From Myotis daubentonii (lineage: Eukaryota; Chordata; Mammalia; Chiroptera; Vespertilionidae), in NCBI RefSeq assembly GCF_963259705.1, contig NC_081851.1, forward strand, positions 15,722,145 to 15,786,144: DNA of 64,000 nt. The letters run 5' to 3'. Below, piece after piece: positions 56,122 to 64,000 of the stretch. Numbering within the stretch: the stretch's first letter is position 1; every line of letters starts with the position of its first letter. Position numbers and translations under genes: made by a program. The notes below the pieces were generated by a model that was given only the letters and a program-made list of their open reading frames with translations, made no database searches and was not told the DNA's origin.

Positions 56122-56489
56122 CTGGAAAACATGACAAAGAGAGCAAAATGGTGGGAAGGAACGGAGAGGTAAGGGCTGTACTTTGTTCTTCCCTGAGCCT
56201 CACTCCCCCTTGCCCCCCCCCACACACACACCGCGTCACCCTCTCCAGGGGCTGTCTCATCGGGACCAGGGCCCCCAGGTGTGTGAGGTGGACTCAGGTC
56301 CTCATGCTGAGCCCAAATAGCAAATATTCCCCGGGAGAGAGCATGTGGAGGAGTCTATGAACCGATTTTTAAAAATATTCAGAACCGCCTGGGTGGGGGA
56401 GGGGGGGCGGCGCGGGCGGCACTGCTCTCAGCCCAAGACCTGGTTCATTGTTATTTAATGGACTGAAATCCTCAGGGGTGTGTTCATGC

Positions 56490-56536
<47 letters not shown>

Positions 56537-56816
56537 CATTCATTTATTTTGGTGTTAGTTCATGCTCTCGCCCCATGTTTCTGTCTTTCTCTTCATTTAC
56601 TCATTTGTTTTAAAGAATCCAGTCCAGGCTCCATATGAATCATGTCGGGGAAGAGACGGACTAGTAAACATTGACTAAGGACAAATACAATGATCTGGAC
56701 TTAACTCCATCCCAAAGCAATCACACAGTCCCTTCTGACTTTGCGTATCTGAGCAAGAAGCAAGCAGCATACATCATGCTGACTTTTGCAGAGTACATTA
56801 GTGAATGGAAGTTTTT
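56122..56816. other. No gene seen; (GA)n microsatellite at 56,492-56,533
   Basis: A 42-bp GA run and a short GC-rich GGGGGGCGGCGCGGGCGGC patch at 56,402-56,420. Confidence 0.5.
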
Positions 56817-57033
56817 TAAAAATACATTTCATTGATTTTTTTTTACTGAGAAGAAGGGAGAGGGATAGAGAGTTAGAAACATGGATGAGAGAGAAACATT
56901 GATCAGCTGCCTCCCACACACCCCATACTGGGAATGTGCCCGCAAACAAGGTACATGCCCTTGACCAGAATCGAACCCGGCACCCCTGAGTCCACAGGCA
57001 GACACTCTATCCACTGAGCCAAACTGGCCGGGT
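56817..57033 (-). mobile_element. VES SINE, antisense
   Basis: ATACATTTCATTGATTTTTT, GAGAGAAACATTGATCAGCT, CCCTTGACCAGAATCGAACC and the reversed head GAGCCAAACTGGCCGGGTC. Confidence 0.92.
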
Positions 57034-57579
57034 CATGAATGGAAGTTTACTCGTTCCTCTTCGTGAGCTGGGCAAAGGGTTGAAAGCTTCCAGACAAAAG
57101 GCACCTTTGGAAAGAGAAAAGCCAAGAAGTGCTTTCCTGGCTCCTAACCCTTCAGGCTAAAAACATTTTAAAAATTAGCATTTCAGTGTCCAATAATACA
57201 TGTTTTCAGAATCTTCCTCATGGTGGATAATATAAACATATAAAAGACCCTCACAGTCGTAGCAGAGTGTCTGACACATTGTAGATGCTCATACAGATTA
57301 ACTGGATAATGAATACAGTGAATGGAACCCCAGTTCGTGAACCTGCTTCGTTCTGGAAGGCTGTTTGAAACCCGAATCCTGCTTTCCTTTAGAAATAATG
57401 TAAATTGAATTAATGCCTTGCAGACCTCCAAGTGACCTCCTGTTTGAATGTTTCTCATATACAACACATGTCTAATATACAGTTTAATCTATAAATAAAC
57501 ACCATAAAAACAAAAAGGACATGAAATGTAAATGAGGATTTGACAAAAAGGAAATGAAATGTACAGTAAAAAAAGAAAA
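57034..57579. other. No gene or firm repeat
   Basis: AT-rich sequence. CAGAGTGTCTGACACATTGT near 57,263 resembles the 3' part of MIR but is too short to be sure. Confidence 0.35.
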
Positions 57580-58097
57580 TCTACACTAATAAAAGACAAA
57601 CATGCAAATTGACCATACCTTTGCTACACCTTAAGCCACGCCCACCAGCCAATCAGAGCGACTATATGCAAATTAACCCAACCAAGATGGCAGGCGGCAG
57701 CCATGGAGCTGGAGCAAGCAGGAGGCTTGGTTGCCCCAATGATGGAGGAAGGCAAGCTTCCTGAGGCCAGCTCTGAGCTCCACTCAAAGCAACAAAGTTT
57801 CAATTATAGAAGGTAAATAAATCCCAGAATAAAAAAAAAAAAGAAAAGAAAAAAAGGAGAGGCTGGGAGCTTCTGTTGCTGCCGGGCTTGGCCAGCCTAG
57901 AAACGGCCATCAGCCCCTCACCCAGGCTGGACAGGCACCCCAGTGGGGACCCCCACCCTGAAGGGGGTATAACCAGCCTGCAAACAGCCATCAGCCCCTC
58001 ATCCAGGCTGGCCAGGCACCCCAGCAGGACCCCCACCCTGATCTGGGACACCCTTCAGGGCAAACCAGCCAGCCCCGACCCATGCACCAGGCCTCTA
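57580..58097 (+). mobile_element. Non-autonomous Helitron, first unit of second composite
   Basis: It starts TCTACACTAATAAAAG after an A at 57,579. Early body: CCAATCAGAGCGACTATATG, ATGCAAATTAACCCAACC, AAGATGGCAGGCGGCAGCC. Late body: GGCACCCCAGTGGGGACCCC. The end CATGCACCAGGCCTCTA is fused to the TCC of the next unit, as at 9,387 on the other strand. Confidence 0.85.
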
Positions 58098-58558
58098 TCC
58101 TCTATAATAAAAGGGTAATATGCAAACTGACCCTAACAGCAGAACGAATGGGAATCACTGTTCACTATGACACACACTGACCACCGGGGGGCAGACACTC
58201 AATGCAGGATCTGCCCTCTGGTGGTCAGGGCACTCCCACATGGGGAGCTCTGCTCAGCCACAAGCCAGGCTGATGGCTACCAGCACAGCGGTGGTGGTGG
58301 GAGCCTCTCCCGCCTCCTCAGCAGTGCTAAGGATGTCCGACTGCAGCTTAGGCCTGCTCTCCGCTGGCAAGTGGAAATCCCCCGAGGGCTGCCGGGCTGC
58401 CAGAGGGATGTCTGACTGCCATCTCGGGCCCAATACCCCAGAAAGCGGGCCTAAGCCAGCAGGTGGACATCCTCCAAGGGGTCCCAGACTGCAAGAGTGC
58501 ATAGGCTGGGCTGAGGGATCCCCGCAAGTGCACAAACTTTTGTGCACTGGGCCTCTAG
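58098..58558 (+). mobile_element. Non-autonomous Helitron (HeliBat type), second unit of second composite
   Basis: It starts TCCTCTATAATAAAAGGGTA and ends GGGCCTCTAG at 58,558 followed by T. A perfect 9-bp-stem hairpin, GTGCACAAA-CT-TTTGTGCAC, lies at about 58,529-58,548. It shares its ends with the 8,245-9,386 element but lacks the minisatellite. Confidence 0.92.
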
Positions 58559-58937
58559 TGTAATAATAATGAGCAGCAACAAAAGCAAAAAACAGGAAAA
58601 TTTTCACAGCACAATTTCCTGAGATGTTAGCAACGTGAGGTTTAGCAATAAACTGACACACACTCACACATTCTCTCCCTTGTTTGTTGCCTGAGAGACG
58701 CGTGACTGATCATACAGGGATCAGCATGAAAGGGTGTGGGTGAAAAGCATATTGTTGGAGATGGAGACTTTGAGAGCCAACGTTCCACTATAGAAGGATA
58801 AATGGATGGATGGACATATCGGATACAGTTTCGTCACCAATGGATTGTTGGTTAGGGTCAGTACAACCTTAAACTCATATAACATTGAAAGATTTGTATT
58901 ATTATTTTAATATATATTTTAAATTGCACAGTAATAA
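58559..58937. other. No gene or recognised repeat
   Basis: AT-rich sequence; a short ATGGATGG run near 58,803. Confidence 0.4.
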
Positions 58938-59154
58938 TCTTTTTAAAAATGTTTTTACCGATTTCAGAGAGAGGACGCCGAGGGAGAGAAGGATAGAAAT
59001 GTCAATGATGAGAGAGAATCATTGATCAGGTGTCTCCTGTACACCCCTTACAGGGGATCAAGCCCCAACCTGAGCATATGCCCTGACTGGGAATCAAAAC
59101 ATGACCTCCTGATTCATGGGTCGAGGCTCAACCACGGAGCCAGGCTGGCCAGGC
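58938..59154 (-). mobile_element. VES SINE, antisense
   Basis: AAATGTTTTTACCGATTTCA, GAGAGAATCATTGATCAGGT, CATATGCCCTGACTGGGAAT and the reversed head GAGCCAGGCTGGCCAGGCC. Confidence 0.92.
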
Positions 59155-60248
59155 CACGGTTAAATTCCTGAGGGCAGGGTCCTTGCTGGCATGAAACCTT
59201 CGCCTGGCCAACATTGGGGCTGGTTAGTCGGCGCTGTCTGTGTCTGTGGGTTCAGAAGCTCTGCCTGTGAAGAAGGACATGGGTACAGAAGTCCTCCCAT
59301 GGAGACTGTAGGGTTGACTCGTCCTGAAACATGTGTGATGGATCCCACACCCAACTCACAGAGGCACTTCCACATACATGGTCCCACACATACGTCCTCA
59401 ATAAAGTCAGGGAGATTTTTTTAAATAATAGGGGACACATCGTGTCTTCCATCAGTGCACCCCGTGTCTACACCAGCCCACTGCCCAGGGAGCTCCTGCT
59501 GGAGGGGCCCTGGGAGGGCTGCGGGGGTGCGGGGGGAGGAGTGGTGCAAGTTCCCAAGGAACGTCAGCAAACCTACCATTTGTGCGAATTTATGGTTTCA
59601 GAGTATTTTCATAAACAAGGGGATTTCCTCATGGATATTGTATGGGGAAAGGTTTTGTAAGGATGACTCACAATTCTGAAGCAATAACATAAGAGAGTGA
59701 CACATTTGAGGACATAAACATTTTTTTTGAAAAATTACAGGACAAAACATGCAATGTTGAGCTGAAGGACACAGAGTGTTGGGGGAAGATGAAAAGTTCT
59801 GACACTGACTGGGGTGGGGCTGCCCACCTCTGGGAACACACTACAGACACTGAGCTGTACAGTCTCAATGGGTGAATCCCAGGGGGTGGAATTCTATCTC
59901 AATGAAGCAAGGACAGAGAGGAGGAGAAGGTCCCTCATGGTGCCCCCACACCTGCTCGCGCTCTCCGCAGCTTCTGCCCTGTCCCTCCAGGCCCTGGTGT
60001 GTAAGGGCAGATGTCTGGTCGACATGATAAACACCTGTATGTAGCAAGCTCTCAGGGGAAAGCAAACAGAGCCGTTCTGAGGATGAGAGGGGTGGCCTTG
60101 GACCCAGACGCAGGCTGGGGTCCCAACGAACTCCCTCCCAAGCTGTGTGGTCTTGGGGACTCACTAAACCTTTCTGAGCCTCCGCTTCCTTCTCTGGAAT
60201 TTGGGGTCAGTCCGCTTGGGTTATTGCGAAGTTTTGTTTTGTTCTTAA

Positions 60249-60249
<1 letters not shown>
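59155..60249. other. No gene seen; MIR fragment at about 60,130-60,210
   Basis: AAGCTGTGTGGTCTTGGGGA, CTCACTAAACCTTTCTGAGC and CTCCGCTTCCTTCTCTGGAA are MIR in plus orientation. Frames around 59.2-59.7 kb and 59.8-60.2 kb are unrecognised. Confidence 0.5.

Positions 60250-60292
<43 letters not shown>
60250..60292. repeat. (GT)n microsatellite
   Basis: A run of about 21 GT units next to the tail side of a reversed VES SINE. Confidence 0.95.
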
Positions 60293-60295
60293 TTA

Positions 60296-60727
60296 GTTCA
60301 GAGAGGAAGGGGGAGGGAGAGAGATAGAAACATCAATGATGAGCCGAAACCTGTTTGGCTCAGTGGATAGAGCGTCGGCCTGTGGACTGAGAGGTCCCAG
60401 GTTAGATTCCAGTCAAGGGCATGTACCTTGGTTGCAGGCACATCCCCAGTAGGAGGTGTGCAGGAGGCAGCTGATCGATGTTTCTCTCTCATTGATGTTT
60501 CTAACTCTCTATCTCTCTCTCCCATCCTCTCTGTAAAAAATCAATAAAATATATTTTTTAAAAAAGAAACATCGATGATGAGAGACAATCATTGATTGGC
60601 TGCTTCCTGCACACCCCCTACTGGGGACAGAGTCCACAATACAGGCATGTGCCCTGATCGGGAATTGAACCATTACCTCCTGGTTTATAGATTGATGCTC
60701 AACCCCTGAGCCACACTGGCCGGGCAT
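60296..60727 (-). mobile_element. VES SINE, antisense, split by another SINE
   Basis: The tail-side half is at 60,296-60,343 (GAAGGGGGAGGGAGAGAGAT) and the rest at 60,566-60,727, ending CTGAGCCACACTGGCCGGGC. The gap is filled by a plus-strand VES. Confidence 0.93.
60344..60565 (+). mobile_element. VES SINE nested in the VES above
   Basis: Head CCGAAACCTGTTTGGCTCAG, GTGCAGGAGGCAGCTGATCG and an AAATCAATAAAATATATTTT tail. GAAACATCAATGATGAG (60,327-60,343) and GAAACATCGATGATGAG (60,566-60,582) are the 17-bp target duplication, with one mismatch. Confidence 0.95.
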
Positions 60728-63040
60728 ATCACGAGTGTTAAACGAGGAGATGAATGTAACAGCCCAGCCAGCCCCTGGGCCCTGGCGTGAGTCCAGAAGG
60801 GTCACTGCTCTGATGTCACTGCTACTGATGATGACGGGGCCAGGGAGAAAGAAGAGCCAGGGATCCAATTCATTTGTTCAAGTTTTCTCCAAAGTTAGAT
60901 GGTCTGTCCTCTGAAGCACCTGTGATTCAGAAACCAGGCGATCTGCAGTGGGATGTGCAGTGGGATGGCCAAGGGAGTCAGTCCCCGGGGCTGTGCCCCA
61001 GGGCCCCCGAGCTGGCGCCTGGAGGCCGGCCGCCTGCACTTTGATGAGTGCATCTGTTTACTTCCTGTAGGTTTCACCTGACACCCTGCACATTCATCAG
61101 CCTGAAGAGAGCGGGTGCCAGTGACCAGCCCTGGTGGAGGAGTGTGAACAGGCTTGGGGTCTGGCCCTCTGTCACACCCTGCCCCTTGGCCGCGTGTCTC
61201 ACCCCATTCCACTCCATAGAGGCGTGTCCATGCCCTGTTCCCTCCAATACTTTCCAATGAGATGCCTATTGTGTGTGGATTTCTCTCAAGAGCTTAAATA
61301 GCTCGGTCAAGTCTTAGAATAAGTTGAGCTTCTTAACTAATGTCTCCTCAAGTTTGCAATGTTCAGCAATGAACTAAACCACAGGCAGCCGGCAGCCTGT
61401 TAACATTTCAGTGGAAGAAGCACCTAATGAAAGGATGGTGCTCGACCCGCAGGGCCTCCCCGTTCAATGACCGGTTTCACTGGGAATGCTCACGGGTCCC
61501 CAGGCCCCACTTGCTGTCACTCGCCAGCATTGCACAGACCGGCAGCCATGCTTCCTGTCCGTTCCGGCTATGCGTGCTTAAACCACTTGATTTTCTGTCT
61601 CTTAGAGGCAGCCATCACCAATTTGCTCTTTTCTATTCAGGCATCTCTTCCAAGGAGGGTTGGGAAAGCAGCCAGCGGGGATATTTGAGGGGAAACGATA
61701 GACAGTTTGGTGATAGGCAGTGAGAAATCAGACCATTTAAACACAGGCCCCAGGGACCTGACCCGTGAACTCTGAGTAGCTCTCACATGTGAGCTGGTGG
61801 GAAGCGGAGGGAGGAGGACTGCCCTCCGCACGTGAACACGGCCGTCCTCACTGAATGTGACCTTCCAGCAGGCCCACGCCTGAACTTCAGGACAGAGTGT
61901 GGGTTAGTTAACAGTGCATATTTAATAGGCCCCTGTCCTCAAAGCATACATGGCAGAGAGAAGGCCCAGCCAAGCCTTGGCCCGCACACATGAACGTGCA
62001 TTATTTGTGGTCCCAAATGCTTTTTGAAAACCTGGCGTTCCACATCTCAATGGAACTCATTTCCTCAGAACCAGGCAGCTTTCTGGCGGCGCCCCTGAGT
62101 AGGAAGTGCGAGGGCCTCTGTGCCGGGCTGAGGCACAGGCGGGAAACTCACCCGTGGGATCCAGCCGCCACTGTGTCATCAGGGAGTCCGGCCCCAGGTG
62201 GAGGCTGCATAGTGTGTTTCAGACACAGGCCCAGCCAGGTCTCAGCTGACCACCAGGCGGGTCAGGCCTGGCCTCCACGCTGCCCAGCGGATGCCCAGGA
62301 TGAGAGAGGACCCAGCCTGTTGCCCCATGCGAACTGCAGATTTATGCGCACGATTATAAAGCACTGAACCTGGGGCAATCTAGTACATCAGCGTGAGTAC
62401 AGGGCGAATACGGAGAAAGTGTAAGCTGTTTGGGACCAAGTGACCTTCACCGTGTCACGTGGTGCAGACACACAGCTGTGTCAGGGGATGAGCCCCTCTC
62501 TGTTCTCCAAGCCATTCTGAGTGCAGAGCAGAGGAGGGAAGGCGAGAACTCCCTCCCCGAGTGTTCTCCCCATGCGGTGAGCGCAGTGGCTGAGGGAACT
62601 GGGGCATCACAGCCTCCTTCTGAGATGCCTCCACTCCCACGGACACCTCTTCCTCCCCCCTTCCTGCAGCCCCCGGCCCCGTGTTATCTCCGTCCTACTC
62701 TCTGTACCCCTCTTTCTCTCATCTTTTCTATCTACACGTTAGATGCTGACACGCTGGGCTGGCACAGCTACCCAGGGCATTGGCCAACGCACCGGGCATT
62801 TCTCCCCAGGAAAAGGACTGTGAACAGGCGAGAGCAGACCTCATGGGAGCAGACAGGTCCTCCTCAGGGGACTGACCCTCAGGCCCAAGGAAAGGGCTCA
62901 GCGAACATGCCAATAATTTGGTGTGACTTATCAGTGGCCTGTGACTTGTAAGACCAGGCAGCACAGAATCCAAAAATGCACAAATAGAAGTGGCGACCCC
63001 ATTGCCAAGCCCACTAGATGGATCCCAAGTCTAACGCCAT
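60728..63040. other. 2.3 kb without a recognised gene or repeat
   Basis: Mixed-composition unique sequence. Frames of 100-175 codons occur (for example plus 61,990-62,367 and plus 62,430-62,951) but carry no domain signature and have no splice-linked partners that I can find. Confidence 0.4.
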
Positions 63041-64000
63041 GGGCTGATGGGACAGAGGAGGGAGGGGACAGAGGCTGATGGGACAATGGAGGGAGGGGAC
63101 AGAGGCTGAGGGGACAGAGAAGGGAGGAGACAGAGGCTGACCAGGACATAGAAGGGAGGAGAGAGAGGCTGATAGGACAGTGGAGTGAGGAGACAGAAGC
63201 TGGTGGGATAGAAGGGGGAGGGGACAGAAGCTGATGGGATAGAGGAGGGAGTGGACAGAGGCTGAGGGGACAGAGGAGGGAGGGGACAGGGGCTTATGGG
63301 ACAGAGAAGGGAGGGGACAGAGGCTGATGGGACAGAGAAGGGAGGAGACAGAGGCTGATGGGACAGTGGAGTGAGGAGACAGAAGCTGGTGGGATAGAAG
63401 AGGGTGGGGACAGTAGCTGATGGGACAGAGGAGGGAGGGGACAGAGGCTTAGGGGACAGAGGAGGGAGGGGACAGAGGCTGATGGGAAAGAGGATGGGTG
63501 GGACAGACAGTGATGGGACAGAGGAGTGAGGAGACAGAGGCTGATGGGACAGAGGAGGGAGGGGACAGAGGTTGATGGGACAGAGGAGGGAGGGGAGAGA
63601 AGCTGATGGGACAGAGGCTGAAGGGACAGAAGGAGGTAACAGATGCTGATGCGATAGAGTAGGGAGGAGACAGAGGTGGGAGGGACACAGGAGGGAGGGA
63701 ACAGAGGCTGATTGGACAGAGGAGCAAGGGGGCAGAGAAGGGAGGGGACAGGGAATGATGACACAGCGCAGGGAGGGGACAGAGGCTGGTGGGACAGAGG
63801 AGGAGGGAGGGGACAGAGGCTGATGGGACAGAGGAGGAGGGAGGGGACAGAGTATGAGGGGACAGAGGAGGGAGGAGACAGAGGCTGATGGGAAAGACGA
63901 GGGAGTGGACAGTGGAGGGAGGGGACAGAGGCTGATGGGGCAGAGGAGGGAGTGGAGAGTGGCTGATGGGACAGAGGAGGAAGGGGACAGAGGCTGATGG
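63041..64000. repeat. GA-rich minisatellite, ~31-bp units, continues past the window
   Basis: Drifting copies of GGGACAGAGGAGGGAGGG followed by GACAGAGGCTGAT fill the last 960 bp, about 30 units. Purines dominate the plus strand. The Ser/Pro/Leu-rich minus-strand frames across it are repeat artefacts. Confidence 0.97.

Noticed and set aside
63294..63764. 156-codon Ser/Pro/Leu-rich frame
   Set aside because: A product of the GA-rich minisatellite, read on the C/T strand.

Overview
The window is vertebrate nuclear DNA, almost certainly from a vesper bat (Vespertilionidae: Myotis, Eptesicus, Pipistrellus and relatives). This is inferred from the repeats. There are 21 tRNA-derived SINEs of the bat VES type, rolling-circle Helitrons of the HeliBat type (5' TC, 3' hairpin then CTAG, inserted between A and T), hAT and Tc1-like DNA transposons, and L1 LINEs. 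No mammalian lineage other than vesper bats is known to me to combine young Helitrons with VES SINEs. Prokaryotic features (operons, ribosome binding sites, CRISPR) do not apply.

Layout. 0-5.3 kb: an intact SKP1 retrocopy (minus), an ERV LTR, a hAT fragment, a 5' piece of an L1, an MLT1-type LTR and an SF3B5 copy that has lost its stop codon. 8.2-16 kb: a near full-length but broken minus-strand L1, whose 3' tail was split by a two-unit Helitron composite carrying a 49-bp minisatellite. 16-40 kb: mostly intronic or intergenic DNA. It holds eight short minus-strand exons whose splice phases all agree and which encode at least 345 residues of a coiled-coil protein I cannot name. A decayed FBXO31 retrocopy lies antisense in one of its introns. 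40.6-52 kb: plus-strand L1 sequence, including a tandem array of six ~1.33-kb copies of one L1 3' end. 52.2-54.9 kb: a run of Helitrons interrupted by a hAT element and a Tc1-like element, followed by a solo LTR. 55-64 kb: a 40-bp minisatellite, a candidate upstream exon, a second copy of the Helitron composite, a SINE inserted in a SINE, and a GA-rich minisatellite running off the window edge.

How the parts relate. The only multi-exon gene supported is the coiled-coil gene, read from high to low coordinates, probably starting upstream of 37.6 kb (a candidate exon lies at 56.1 kb) and ending at 21,487. The retrocopies are independent insertions. SKP1 and FBXO31 products are both SCF ubiquitin-ligase parts, but that is probably coincidence. 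The most unusual structures are the L1 3'-end array, the Helitron composite found twice with the same internal junction, and the nested transposons at 52-54 kb. Family names rest on recognition of sequence patterns; no database search was run. Repeat edges are approximate unless a terminal motif is stated.
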